Numbered from the stretch's first letter, positions 15,178-24,420 are shown. The stretch: 56,488 bases of DNA from Enterococcus devriesei (GCF_001885905.1 NZ_JXKM01000015.1:1-56488), one strand, 5' to 3'. Translations and numbers: made by a program. The notes: generated from the letters alone by a model not told the origin.

Positions 15178-18171
15178 TTAGTTGGTCTCAATACCTAATG
15201 ATTGGGCATAAGCTTCTAATGCTTTTTCAAAACAAGCTAAAGGAGCTCGCACAGTTCCTGCCCCGATTTGGCCAATACCCGCTTCTTTATGTGCAATTCC
15301 GGTGTTAATCAATGGTGTAATACCCGTCTCTACGACTTTTCGAATATCGATTCCTAAACAAGTTCCTCGGAAATCCCACGTCGGAATCGTCCAAGTTGGA
15401 TTTTGACCTGCACTGATTTCTGCCATTTCATTCGAAATAGCTAAAGCATCTTGGAATCCCCCTGCGCCAACAAAACGGGTTACTCCAGGAGCAGCTACCA
15501 TTGCCATTCCACCAACACCGATTGTTTCGGTAATTGCGCTATCGCCCATATCCGGATTACCATTTTCCTCTGAGAACCCAGTAAAATATAACCCTTTAGG
15601 AACATTAACTGGTGCGGTATACCACTCATCCGCTGACTCTGCGATACGAACACCAAAATCTACGCCATTTCTAGTTAATGTAGTAACGATGGTTCCTTTA
15701 GCGTCTTTTCTAGCACAATCAACAATTGATTTTCCAGCGGCCATCATGATATTCAAGAAAAATTGATCTGTATCCGCTAAAAACTTCATAACGTCCTGTT
15801 TATCTTGTTCGTCCATTGATAGAGGGACTATCAAGGGGGCAATTTCTCTTAGGAAATTCAATGATGCCGCAAAATTGCGTTGATGGAATTCATCTCCCAT
15901 CGTAATCGAACGTGCAATCAATACGCTCAAATTCAGACCATTTTTATTTTGCTTCAAAGCACCTGATAGAGTCGGACCTAAAATATCTCTCATCCAATTC
16001 AACCGATCAATGACCTCTTGCGAGAAAGCCCCAAAGCGTAAAACTTTTCCAATCCCTTCATTCATTGTGCAGTATCCTTTTGAGCCATCTAAACGATTTT
16101 CAACTACAAAAACCGGCATATTAGCAGAAGTTATTCCTCCCATCGGACCAACTGCATGGACGTGGTGACAAGGAATAAAGCGGATTTGATTGGATTCGAT
16201 CAATGCGATAACTTCTTTTTCACTAGTTGCCCAGCCTTCAAAGATCGCCGCTCCAACTACTGACCCTTTCATCGGCCCCGTCATTTCTTTCCAAGTAATT
16301 GGTGGACCAGCGTGCAGCAAAGTCTTCGTTGATTCATTTAACTCTGGAATCACCCTTTTTGCTGGCACAACATCGGTTAGAAACGGTTGGGCATTTTTGA
16401 TTTTGTTCATTACTTTTTGATTCTCTGTATCGATCTGTTCTGCGTGTTCTTCCAATGCGTTTAAAATCTTGATCATTTTTTTGTTTCCACTAGCTCTCGG
16501 TTTCCAATTAAATTGAGTAGATTTTCCATCAAACGCTTGGACTGATTGATTAAAGCTTTGTAATCCAACATTGATAATTCGTGGCTTAGAATTTAATAAT
16601 TCCATCACTTTAGAACTTGCTTTAGGTACTTCAATTGTTGTTCCCTGATACGGCACAACAACCTTATCTTCTTCGGTCAACGAGATCCCTTTTAGACTTA
16701 GTGCCAATTGAACAGCTTTTGCGTTGCTCTCAGCAACTAATATTTGATTTTCTTGTAAACGTTGAACCGCCTTCTGATAATTTTGCGGATCTTTGTCCGT
16801 TCCAACCACTGTTGCTACGAATTGCAAATCAGGTCTAGACTCACGAACTTTTTTTATCGTTGGAAGCAAAGCTCCCACCATATCTTCATGCGCACCATAG
16901 CCTAATACAATATCTAACAAAATTACACCCGTTGATTCATCGGCGGCACTTTCTTGAATCTTTTTAATTCGAACTTCTGGATCAATCATTGGATGAGGCT
17001 TCCCTTGAGTATAGATATCATCACCCAAATCAATCACATCATAGCCATGCGATTTTAAAACATACCCTTCCTTTTTCACCAATCCTTCTAAGCCTAAAGC
17101 TTCTGAGATCAACATTCCTGCTTCTGCAGCTAAAGTGCCACCTGAATAAAGACCTTTGATAACCCTGTCTTTAGCAAGAGTTGTAGTTGATTTAGCCACC
17201 GCTTCAAAATAATTCTTTTTAACAGCAGTTTCATTCGCTAAATCCACCGCAATTTTGGCGGTTTCTTCTAGTGTATGTGCCAGATATACTTTACCTTCAT
17301 GGGCTATTGGTTTTTCTCCTAAGAAAATAGCTACTACTGGCTTAGTAATGCTTTGTAAAAGTTGAACAACCTCATCACGAACCTCTTTTGCTGGTGGCTT
17401 TGAAATCACACAAATCACATCTGTTGGTTCATAATTCTCTAAAGCCACAATGGCATCTTTCATCGTAGTTGCCCCAACTTTATCGCTTAAGTCACGACCG
17501 CCTGTTCCAATGGCATGAACCACACCATTTCCCAAACGATCGATAATCGTTGTTACTTCTTGAATTCCAGTTCCAGAGGCACCTACAACACCAATATTTC
17601 CAGGTACCACAACATTCGTAAAAGCAATTGGGATACTAGAAATAATTCCCGTCCCACAATCAGGTCCCATCATCAACAAACCTTTCTCATGGGCCATTTG
17701 TTTTAATCGCACTTCATCTTCTATCGATATATTGTCAGTAAAAGAGAAAACATGTAGACCTTTTTTTAAAGCGGTTTCCATTTCTGCCGCACCATATTCT
17801 CCAGGAATACTGAAAAGTGCCATGTTCGCTTCTGGTAGATTATCCAACGCTTCTTGCCATGAAGTTGCAGCTTTTGCTTTTTCTTCGGAGCCTGTTGACG
17901 ATAGATCCTCCAAAAATTGTTCAATTTCAGGTAAAACTTGATCCATAATATCTGATTGGTCACTATCGACGACAATCATTAAATCGTTTGGTGAAGCCGC
18001 TTTCGCTTCATCCGTTAGAAGTTTTGTATTGTCTAGGATATCCTTATTAGCATTTGTGCCCATCATAATTTGACTCATTCTAACGGCCTGCAGATCATTG
18101 ATCCGATTTGTCAGCAACATCAAATTAATAGAGTCTTGATAATTGTTTTTTAAAATAACAGTTTTCAGCAT
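15178..18171 (-). CDS. FdrA-YlbE fusion protein (AllF-AllG carbamoyltransferase)
   Basis: 997 residues, matching E. coli FdrA (about 555) plus YlbE (about 420) joined. The N-terminal half has succinyl-CoA-ligase-like blocks (VGASGTGIQEVTTIIDRLGNG near 195, GTGGRDLSDKVG, DIVLGYGAHEDMVGAL near 425). The C-terminal half from about residue 535 is the DUF1116/YlbE family (PITWKEMTGPMKG, FIPCHHVHAVGPMGGITSANMPV). With a DUF2877 partner these make an oxamate (oxalurate) carbamoyltransferase, which phosphorolyses an N-carbamoyl compound to carbamoyl phosphate. First gene of the operon, divergent from pucR. The fusion itself is unusual. Confidence 0.88.
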   Translation of the reverse strand: MLKTVILKNNYQDSINLMLLTNRINDLQAVRMSQIMMGTNANKDILDNTKLLTDEAKAASPNDLMIVVDSDQSDIMDQVLPEIEQFLEDLSSTGSEEKAKAATSWQEALDNLPEANMALFSIPGEYGAAEMETALKKGLHVFSFTDNISIEDEVRLKQMAHEKGLLMMGPDCGTGIISSIPIAFTNVVVPGNIGVVGASGTGIQEVTTIIDRLGNGVVHAIGTGGRDLSDKVGATTMKDAIVALENYEPTDVICVISKPPAKEVRDEVVQLLQSITKPVVAIFLGEKPIAHEGKVYLAHTLEETAKIAVDLANETAVKKNYFEAVAKSTTTLAKDRVIKGLYSGGTLAAEAGMLISEALGLEGLVKKEGYVLKSHGYDVIDLGDDIYTQGKPHPMIDPEVRIKKIQESAADESTGVILLDIVLGYGAHEDMVGALLPTIKKVRESRPDLQFVATVVGTDKDPQNYQKAVQRLQENQILVAESNAKAVQLALSLKGISLTEEDKVVVPYQGTTIEVPKASSKVMELLNSKPRIINVGLQSFNQSVQAFDGKSTQFNWKPRASGNKKMIKILNALEEHAEQIDTENQKVMNKIKNAQPFLTDVVPAKRVIPELNESTKTLLHAGPPITWKEMTGPMKGSVVGAAIFEGWATSEKEVIALIESNQIRFIPCHHVHAVGPMGGITSANMPVFVVENRLDGSKGYCTMNEGIGKVLRFGAFSQEVIDRLNWMRDILGPTLSGALKQNKNGLNLSVLIARSITMGDEFHQRNFAASLNFLREIAPLIVPLSMDEQDKQDVMKFLADTDQFFLNIMMAAGKSIVDCARKDAKGTIVTTLTRNGVDFGVRIAESADEWYTAPVNVPKGLYFTGFSEENGNPDMGDSAITETIGVGGMAMVAAPGVTRFVGAGGFQDALAISNEMAEISAGQNPTWTIPTWDFRGTCLGIDIRKVVETGITPLINTGIAHKEAGIGQIGAGTVRAPLACFEKALEAYAQSLGIETN

Positions 18172-18216
18172 TTAATTACGCCTTCCTTTCCTCTACAGAA
18201 ACAGTTTAAAACGAAA

Positions 18217-18232
18217 AGATGGCGTTTTCATC
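18217..18232 (-). promoter_or_regulatory. Candidate cre (CcpA) site in the fdrA-pucR intergenic region
   Basis: On the minus strand ATGAAAACGCCATCTT matches the cre consensus except for two positions. An AAAACG/CGTTTT dyad overlaps it. It lies upstream of the fdrA-type operon, where either CcpA or PucR could bind. Confidence 0.35.
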
Positions 18233-18254
18233 GGATGATATTCTAAAAAAGTGG

Positions 18255-18260
18255 TATAAT
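18255..18260 (+). promoter_or_regulatory. -10 of the pucR promoter
   Basis: TATAAT preceded by TGG (extended -10), 33 bases before the pucR start. No good -35 hexamer is visible. Confidence 0.55.
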
Positions 18261-18292
18261 TTTTATCCAAATAGAGGAAAAAGGAGAATTTG

Positions 18293-19897
18293 ATGAAATT
18301 AGAAGAGTTGTTATCGCTAAGTCAATTAGAAACAAGTAAAATCCTTACAAAAGAAATTGGATTAGAGAATGAAGTAGAGTCAGCGATGGTATTAGAGGCT
18401 CTCGATATTGAACACTGGAGTAAAAAAAATCAATTAATTTTAACCTCCTTCTATGCTTTTGATGGACTTACAGAAGTTGATCTAGAAGAGTTCTTCCATA
18501 AAATGCAGCAAATTGGTGTGAGTGGATTAGTCATTAAAATGGAACGCTTGATTAAAATCATTCCCGATTGGGTAATCGAACTATCCTTCAAATATCAAAT
18601 TCCTTTGATTAAAATTGCGCAGGATGTTAGCTATGAAAAAATTTTGCTAGCCATTTACGAACCATTATTGAATCATCAGACTCATATTTTGCGTGCTTAT
18701 TACGATGTTCGCCAACGTTTTACCAGATTGGAGCGCCAACACCCTTCCTTGAAAAAAATTATGGAGGAATTTTATCATTTGATCGGAACGCCCTGCAGCT
18801 TAAAAATGATCGATCATCAAGTAGAAATAGCTTTTGGTGAAACGCCTAAGGACAATGTTGTCCTTGGACGAAAAAATTTATCTAGTGGAGAATTTACTAA
18901 GAACGACTATAACTTGCTGACACTTTTTTCACAGCAAAATGGTCCAAGCCAGTCTGCTTTGGAAGTAAATTTATTTAACCCCTATTCTAGTCACTGTCTA
19001 TTGTTGGTTTATTTGAATCAAACGGAGGTTAAAGAAACTGATTTGGTTATTATTGAAAATACGATCGACGTTTTGCAGGAGAGACTGAATACTGAATACT
19101 TGTTAAAGAAGGAACGCTACGAGCGATTAAACAATTTAGCCGATGCTATTTTACAAAACACACCGAAGAATCTTGATGAGTTGGAAAGTCTCTTGCAAGA
19201 GGCACATATGAATCAGCATGCGTATTACCAAGCGGTAGCCTTCTCAACAAAAACACCTGCGTCAAAACTACTGAAAGACAAAGCAATCAATCTTCTGAAG
19301 AGCTTGAAGACTGATTCAATCTTTTTTGACCATCATAACTATTCACTGATTCTTTTTAATTTTAGTCAGAACAAGAGTATTTCAAAATTGCAGATGAAGC
19401 ATCTGTTAACCGAAGTATTAGAATCAAACCCAACGATGACTTTTGTTATCAGCAGTCTAAAACAACGTGATGATTTAAAGGAGATTTTGATGGAATGTTT
19501 GGACATTTTAAGATTTAACGAGGAATTCTATCAAGATAATGTGGTGGAATTAGCAGATATAGGTATTTTTCGACACTTTATTCGCAGCGAACAAGTTCAA
19601 GCACTCAATGATCTTGTTCCCGCAAAATTACTGAATCTGTCTCAAACTAATTTTGACCTTTTCGAAACCTTCTACCAATTCTTACGAAATAATCGAAACT
19701 ATAAACAAACATCAGAGGCGATGTTTTTACATTCAAAAACCATTCGCTACCGTCTAAATAAGGTCGAAAAAATCCTAGCAATCGATCTTGCCGATCCTTT
19801 GCAAGTAATGAATCATGAAATTGGTACTTATATTATAAAAATGAGGAGAACCGCTCTTGAAAAAAACAATGACATTAGCAAACCAAGCGAGCTATGA
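18293..19897 (+). CDS. PucR family transcriptional regulator
   Basis: 534 residues. An N-terminal PucR domain (residues 1-125, LEELLSLSQLETSKIL...) precedes a middle region and a C-terminal HTH_30 (about 480-520, FLRNNRNYKQTSEAMFLHSKTIRYRLNKVEKIL). PucR proteins activate purine and amide catabolism genes when their substrate is present. It is divergent from the carbamoyl operon with 121 bases between, so it is its likely regulator. The ATG six bases after AAGGAG was chosen over an adjacent upstream TTG. Confidence 0.88.
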   Translation: MKLEELLSLSQLETSKILTKEIGLENEVESAMVLEALDIEHWSKKNQLILTSFYAFDGLTEVDLEEFFHKMQQIGVSGLVIKMERLIKIIPDWVIELSFKYQIPLIKIAQDVSYEKILLAIYEPLLNHQTHILRAYYDVRQRFTRLERQHPSLKKIMEEFYHLIGTPCSLKMIDHQVEIAFGETPKDNVVLGRKNLSSGEFTKNDYNLLTLFSQQNGPSQSALEVNLFNPYSSHCLLLVYLNQTEVKETDLVIIENTIDVLQERLNTEYLLKKERYERLNNLADAILQNTPKNLDELESLLQEAHMNQHAYYQAVAFSTKTPASKLLKDKAINLLKSLKTDSIFFDHHNYSLILFNFSQNKSISKLQMKHLLTEVLESNPTMTFVISSLKQRDDLKEILMECLDILRFNEEFYQDNVVELADIGIFRHFIRSEQVQALNDLVPAKLLNLSQTNFDLFETFYQFLRNNRNYKQTSEAMFLHSKTIRYRLNKVEKILAIDLADPLQVMNHEIGTYIIKMRRTALEKNNDISKPSEL

Positions 19898-20651
19898 TCT
19901 ATATGGATCAACTCAAAACGATAAATTTATTCTCTATCTCCATGGCGGAGGGCTGGTCTACGGATCAAAAAACGATCTTCCCAGTGACCTGATAGATCGC
20001 TTCTTAAAAAAAGGTTATTCTGTGCTAGCCTTGGATTACCGCTTAGCGCCTAACAGTTCTTTGGCTGAAATTATAGATGACTTAGAGACAAGTGTTGAGC
20101 TTCTGTATAATACTATCATTAAAGGGGGGCACTTTGGTATCTGTGGGCGATCAGCCGGTGCTTTTCTAATGTTGCAATTGACTAAACGGCTCAAAGAAAA
20201 AAATCAAACTCCCGATTTCTTAGTCAATTTCTACGGATACACTAACTTGAAATTTATCAATGAAGAGCGAACATTACTACCACAGAAAATTTCTTCAAAA
20301 CAAATTGAAGGAACTGAGTTGAAAAAGCCTATCTGGGATGACCCTCTCATGTCGCGTTACTTACTTTACCATTATGCTGTCCAACAAAATTTACTTCCTT
20401 CATTTTACGGTGTCGATTTTCCTGGTGAATTCGCCTTATCAAAAGAAATTTTACACTCTTTTCCAAAAACATTTAGTAGCGCTAGCTCCACTGATGAAGA
20501 AATCCCCTTTCGCTATAGCAAAATGATTGGGCGTAGTATCCCAGATAGCCTTTTTGTTCCGGTTTATTATTTACCTCATGACTATTTGAAAGAGAGTAAC
20601 AAATCAGAAGTTCAAGTTGTTTTAGACAAACTAACAAATTGGTTACCATAG
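19857..20651 (+). CDS. Alpha/beta hydrolase (carboxylesterase-like)
   Basis: 264 residues. The oxyanion motif HGGG is at residues 29-32 and the nucleophile elbow GRSAG is near residue 99; a late His (LPHDYL, near 240) could complete the triad. The hormone-sensitive-lipase/esterase class hydrolyses small esters or amides. The TTG start has AGGAG eight bases upstream and lies 41 bases inside the end of pucR, so the two are co-transcribed and coupled. It may process the substrate of the divergent operon, but the sequence alone does not show this. Confidence 0.75.
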   Translation: MKKTMTLANQASYDLYGSTQNDKFILYLHGGGLVYGSKNDLPSDLIDRFLKKGYSVLALDYRLAPNSSLAEIIDDLETSVELLYNTIIKGGHFGICGRSAGAFLMLQLTKRLKEKNQTPDFLVNFYGYTNLKFINEERTLLPQKISSKQIEGTELKKPIWDDPLMSRYLLYHYAVQQNLLPSFYGVDFPGEFALSKEILHSFPKTFSSASSTDEEIPFRYSKMIGRSIPDSLFVPVYYLPHDYLKESNKSEVQVVLDKLTNWLP

Positions 20652-20713
20652 GTTTTCAAGAGTTTGGCACTTTTTAATTTTTCATACTAAAACTTAGTTA
20701 TTGATGAAAATGA

Positions 20714-20743
20714 ATAAGCGGTGCACAGAAACGCACCGCTTAT
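20714..20743. terminator. Strong hairpin downstream of the hydrolase gene
   Basis: An 11-base perfect inverted repeat, ATAAGCGGTGC (20714-20724) and GCACCGCTTAT (20733-20743). No long T run follows on either strand, so it is a likely but imperfect terminator between the convergent hydrolase and metI-type genes. A second imperfect hairpin, AGAGCG/CGCTCT at 20840-20889, is nearer the metI-type stop. Confidence 0.5.
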
Positions 20744-20899
20744 CGACGAACCTTTATTCAAATTTTTATCCACATCTTTTTAAAGACTTATTTCTTTACA
20801 GATACTCTCTGTTTGATTAAAAAAGTAATAAAGGACAATAGAGCGTCAAATGTCAGGTGATCAAATTGAATCGAGTTGTCTGGCGCTCTCTGATTGGAA

Positions 20900-21556
20900 T
20901 TAGTTTTTGGCTTTTTTATAACAAAGACTGCCAACCCATTGAACGATTTGTACAAAGACAATCAGTAAGACAACCGTACTATACATAATCGTATTATCGA
21001 AGTTTTGATAGCCGTATGTGATAGCTACGGCACCTAATCCTCCCGCACCTACAGTTCCCGCCATAGCAGTATAGCCTAATACCGAGATGATCGCCAAGGT
21101 CAGACTGGATATCATACTTGGAAAAGCTTCTACCAGCATCACTTTGAAAATTATCTGTATATGGGTCGCACCGATTGATTTTGCCGCATCTAAGGTATAA
21201 GGATTGATCTCCAATAAATTATTTTCAAATAATCGTGCCACGTAGGGAGTCATAGCAAAAGTTAACGGCACGATAGCCGCTGAGGTACCGATCGTCGTCC
21301 CCACCAATGAACGCGTAACGGGCATGAGCGCAACCATCAAAATAATAAAAGGAAAAGATCGAATAATGTTCACCACAAAATCCAATAGGCGATACATCTT
21401 TGAATTAGGTGATAGCCCCTTTTTATTCGTAATCACTAAAATAACTGCCAAAGCAAAGCCGATGATTGTTGCGATTAGTGAAGAAACCAATACCATAATT
21501 ACTGTGCTGACCAAGTTCGGTAACAGCACTTGTGTAATCAACACCGTATTACTCAC
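20900..21556 (-). CDS. metI: Methionine-type ABC transporter permease
   Basis: 218 residues with five membrane spans, the usual MetI size. The EAA loop ATHIQIIFKVMLVEAFPSMIS near residue 130 docks to the ATPase. It overlaps the MetN-like gene by 8 bases and is last in the operon metQ-DUF169-metN-metI. The family imports D/L-methionine, but the extra DUF169 gene raises the possibility of another substrate. Confidence 0.9.
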   Translation of the reverse strand: MSNTVLITQVLLPNLVSTVIMVLVSSLIATIIGFALAVILVITNKKGLSPNSKMYRLLDFVVNIIRSFPFIILMVALMPVTRSLVGTTIGTSAAIVPLTFAMTPYVARLFENNLLEINPYTLDAAKSIGATHIQIIFKVMLVEAFPSMISSLTLAIISVLGYTAMAGTVGAGGLGAVAITYGYQNFDNTIMYSTVVLLIVFVQIVQWVGSLCYKKAKN

Positions 21557-22523
21557 GATCCTTCACCTCCTGGCAAACAAAGTGACCTTGTTCCGCGAGC
21601 GCTAGTAATTTTGTGACATCTTCATTAGGCACAGACAATAGCAACGTGGTCAGACTCTCTTCCTTAAATTGCTCGGTCGTTGCCTTCAACAGATGTGGCG
21701 TTTCTACTCCTGATTGGCGCAATAACGCTAAAACGTCCGTTTCTAGCTGCGTCACCAATTTCACTATACGATGACCTGTTTTCAATTCACCGAAGTTGGT
21801 TTGCTGTTCCCCTGTGATCGTCTGTAATATTTCTGAGTTGTTTAGAAAAACCTGCTGAACCGTATCTTCTTCAACGATTTTTCCTTGTTGTAAAATAGCA
21901 ACACGGTCACAAATCTTCTTCACCACTTCCATTTGATGAGTGACCACCACGATCGTTAATCCCATTCTTTTATTTAATTTCAACAGAAGTTCCAAAATAC
22001 CGTTCGTGATATTCGGATCTAGTGCCGAAGTCGCCTCATCACAAAGCAGAATCTCGGGATTCATAGTCAAGGCTCTGGCGATTGCGGCTCGTTGTTTTTG
22101 TCCACCAGATAATTGTCGTGGCTTCATGTTCGCCTTATCCGCAATTCCGACCTCTGATAGAAGTTCTTCTACCCGTTCTTTGATTGCTTCTTTAGCATAT
22201 CCGCTGCACTCTAGCGGCAACGCGACATTTTTATAAATGGTTTTTTGTTCAATCAAAGAATTCCCTTGAAAGATCATCCCGATTTTTTTCTTCATCTCCC
22301 GCAATTGCTTTTCTGATAGTTTCTCCAGTGCCTGCGTACCGATTCTGATACTGCCGGATTGACTTTGTTCCAAACCATTGATACACCGCAGTAACGTTGA
22401 TTTTCCGGCACCGCTGATTCCTAGGATTCCCATGATAGAACCGGTGGGGATCGTCAAAGAAATATCTTCTAGGATTGTTTGTTCTCCATAGCTTTTATTG
22501 ACCTGATCGATGACTATTTCCAT
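21549..22523 (-). CDS. metN: Methionine-type ABC transporter ATP-binding protein
   Basis: 324 residues. Walker A GISGAGKST (residues 35-43), signature LSGGQKQR (near 138), Walker B ILLCDEATSALD. A C-terminal NIL-like domain (about 245-324) is typical for MetN and senses internal methionine in E. coli. It energises the permease encoded next to it. It follows the DUF169 gene by 11 bases. Confidence 0.92.
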   Translation of the reverse strand: MEIVIDQVNKSYGEQTILEDISLTIPTGSIMGILGISGAGKSTLLRCINGLEQSQSGSIRIGTQALEKLSEKQLREMKKKIGMIFQGNSLIEQKTIYKNVALPLECSGYAKEAIKERVEELLSEVGIADKANMKPRQLSGGQKQRAAIARALTMNPEILLCDEATSALDPNITNGILELLLKLNKRMGLTIVVVTHQMEVVKKICDRVAILQQGKIVEEDTVQQVFLNNSEILQTITGEQQTNFGELKTGHRIVKLVTQLETDVLALLRQSGVETPHLLKATTEQFKEESLTTLLLSVPNEDVTKLLALAEQGHFVCQEVKDRE

Positions 22524-22534
22524 CTACTCAACAC

Positions 22535-23335
22535 CTAACGTTTCACGCCCTGATAAGCGCCCCTAAAATAATTGTCCCGTTTCCGAACATCATAAAAATC
22601 CGGTACATCGTCTTCTGCAATTTTCTTAATGACTTTGCGTTTCTTCTCTAATAGCTCCATTGGATTTAATGTTTCTTCTAGACCCTCGATCATGACTTCA
22701 AATTTCTCATAGGGAATGCCGACACAAAGCTCTTCATCTTTCCAACGTGCGACATATCGTGTTCCTGAACACATCATTGAAATATTGATCAAGCCGGTTT
22801 CATAAGGATAAGAGGTTCCTTCCTGACAGATCGCTTGCATACCCGTCATCTTGATATTTTTTGCTTGTCCGTTAAAATACGCATTGCCCTGCAAGATTCG
22901 CATCGCATTAAACGGCGTTGTAATGATCAAGATAACATCGGGGGCATTTCTCCACGCTTCAATCGGTTCAACCGCAATCCCATAAGAAGATTCCCGACAA
23001 TAAACCATATCATCCGCAATTGCCTTACTCACTTCGATATCCTTATAAACACCCATTTTTGCATGCTTTTGTCCACTAGCACTATAATCATCGTTTTCAA
23101 TCAGACCTAGGGCTACGGCAGATGCCGGGCAACCGAAATTATCAATCGACATCTTCACACTGACACCTTCCGTTGCCTGTTGAACGGCACGGCAATAAGG
23201 AACCACTTTTTTGGTCGCTGGTGCATCGTAGCCTTCAAAATCCTCTTTATTTCGCAAAAAACTGATTCCTACTACCTTATGCTCCAATTCTAATAAATAG
23301 TTCAATCGCCGATTCAGCTCTTGGAATTTACTCAT
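22535..23335 (-). CDS. DUF169 domain protein within the metQNI operon
   Basis: 266 residues of the DUF169 family, with conserved cysteines in the usual blocks (PYCRAVQQA near 47, NFGCPASAVALGL near 68, YCRESSYG, MCSGTRYVARW). Function unknown; several cysteines suggest metal or cofactor binding. The ATG overlaps the metQ-like stop by 8 bases and the metN-like gene follows closely. It is therefore an integral part of a transporter operon, an arrangement not found in ordinary metNIQ. It may act on the imported ligand. Confidence 0.8.
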   Translation of the reverse strand: MSKFQELNRRLNYLLELEHKVVGISFLRNKEDFEGYDAPATKKVVPYCRAVQQATEGVSVKMSIDNFGCPASAVALGLIENDDYSASGQKHAKMGVYKDIEVSKAIADDMVYCRESSYGIAVEPIEAWRNAPDVILIITTPFNAMRILQGNAYFNGQAKNIKMTGMQAICQEGTSYPYETGLINISMMCSGTRYVARWKDEELCVGIPYEKFEVMIEGLEETLNPMELLEKKRKVIKKIAEDDVPDFYDVRKRDNYFRGAYQGVKR

Positions 23336-24140
23336 AGAAAGTAAACACTCCCTTGAAGTGATCATTGATGCCTTTTTTGCTCTCTTTTGTAGTGAAAGAC
23401 TCATTGATTGCTTTCGCCCAATCAGTATCTTTATTCTTATCTTTTACAATCAAGCTGATTGGAAAATCTTTAGCATGCTGATCACGAATCAAATAGTCTT
23501 TGTAATTTTCACCTGAGTTAAACATAAAGGTAAAGAAGCAAGTCGCCGCATCCAAATCTTCCAAACTGCGGACTGTTTGTGCTTGTTCAATTTCAACAAA
23601 TTTAAAGTTTTTTGGATTATCAACGATATCCAATGCCGTATAACCTGATTTCTTCTCATCGCTTAATTTGATCAAGCCGGCATCTTGCATCATCAATAAA
23701 GAATTGTCACGATTCATCGCATCATTCATGATAGCGATCTGCGCACCGTCTGGTAATTCATCGACCTTATCATATTTAGTCGAATACAAACCGATTCCAG
23801 TGTAGTAAACATGAGGCGACATCATTGCTAAGTCACCGCCTTTTTGCTCATTGAAGGATTTCATAAACGGCTCATGTTGCGCAAATGAAGCATCTACATT
23901 GCCATCTTGAACCGCTTGTAAAGCTTCGATATTATTTGAAAATACTACAAACTCTGGGTTATAGCCTTCCGCTTCCATTGATTCTTTCGCTGATTTTAAC
24001 GAATTCTCGGAAACTTGATTACAGGCAATTTTGATATCCTTTTTCTCTTCTTTATCCGTCGAAGCTTCTTTTTTCGATCCGCATGCTCCCAATACTAAAA
24101 CTACCGCCAATAGTGCAAAAGCTAATTTGATTTTTTTCAT
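23328..24140 (-). CDS. metQ: MetQ/NlpA family substrate-binding lipoprotein
   Basis: 270 residues. The lipoprotein signal MKKIKLAFALLAVVLVLGAC carries Cys20 in a LGAC lipobox. The mature protein matches the NlpA/MetQ solute-binding fold (IKIACNQVSENSLKS, FAQHEPFMKSFNEQKGG, ALDIVDNPKNFKFVEIEQAQ). It captures the ligand outside the membrane for the MetN/MetI-like transporter. First gene of the operon, behind a long leader with a terminator. Divergence from typical MetQ and the DUF169 partner leave the ligand uncertain. Confidence 0.88.
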   Translation of the reverse strand: MKKIKLAFALLAVVLVLGACGSKKEASTDKEEKKDIKIACNQVSENSLKSAKESMEAEGYNPEFVVFSNNIEALQAVQDGNVDASFAQHEPFMKSFNEQKGGDLAMMSPHVYYTGIGLYSTKYDKVDELPDGAQIAIMNDAMNRDNSLLMMQDAGLIKLSDEKKSGYTALDIVDNPKNFKFVEIEQAQTVRSLEDLDAATCFFTFMFNSGENYKDYLIRDQHAKDFPISLIVKDKNKDTDWAKAINESFTTKESKKGINDHFKGVFTFYE

Positions 24141-24206
24141 CCTGATTCTCCTAATCTTTTTTTGTGGTGATGCAAATTATATGTGTTTAAGCGCACAAAA
24201 AAGAAA

Positions 24207-24364
24207 CATACAAACCTGTATGCTCCCCCGATCCATGGTTAATAGACATGACCATCACGTACTAAAGAAAGGAGGGGAATTTTTGTTTACTCGCTGACTT
24301 AGATACTCTAAGTCCACATTTAACTCAAACTCATAGTTGATAAGTAAACAAAATCCCCACCTCC
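24207..24364 (-). promoter_or_regulatory. Structured leader of the metQ-type operon (candidate cis-regulatory RNA)
   Basis: On the minus strand a 21-base arm at 24364-24343 (GGAGGTGGGGATTTTGTTTA...) pairs with 24291-24271, enclosing an inner GACTTAGA/TCTAAGTC hairpin. An ATGGT/ACCAT hairpin and a weak terminator (CATACA 24207-24212 pairing with TGTATG 24217-24222, then TTTCTTTTTT) follow before the gene. It has no T-box AGGGTGGNACC, S-box or SMK signature that I recognise. The long palindrome could equally be a mobile repeat. Confidence 0.5.
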
Positions 24365-24391
24365 TGAATAATTAAAAACATTATCATTAAG

Positions 24392-24420
24392 AGTATAGCC
24401 GAAAGGGAAAAACTTCACAA
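24392..24420 (-). promoter_or_regulatory. Promoter of the metQ-DUF169-metN-metI operon
   Basis: On the minus strand TTGTGA (24420-24415), 17 bases, TATACT (24397-24392). It would give a leader of about 245 bases. Confidence 0.6.

Noticed and set aside
24200-24400. Met T-box, S-box or SMK riboswitch before metQ
   Set aside because: No AGGGTGGNACC T-box, no S-box core and no SMK conserved bases were found. It is kept only as an unassigned leader.
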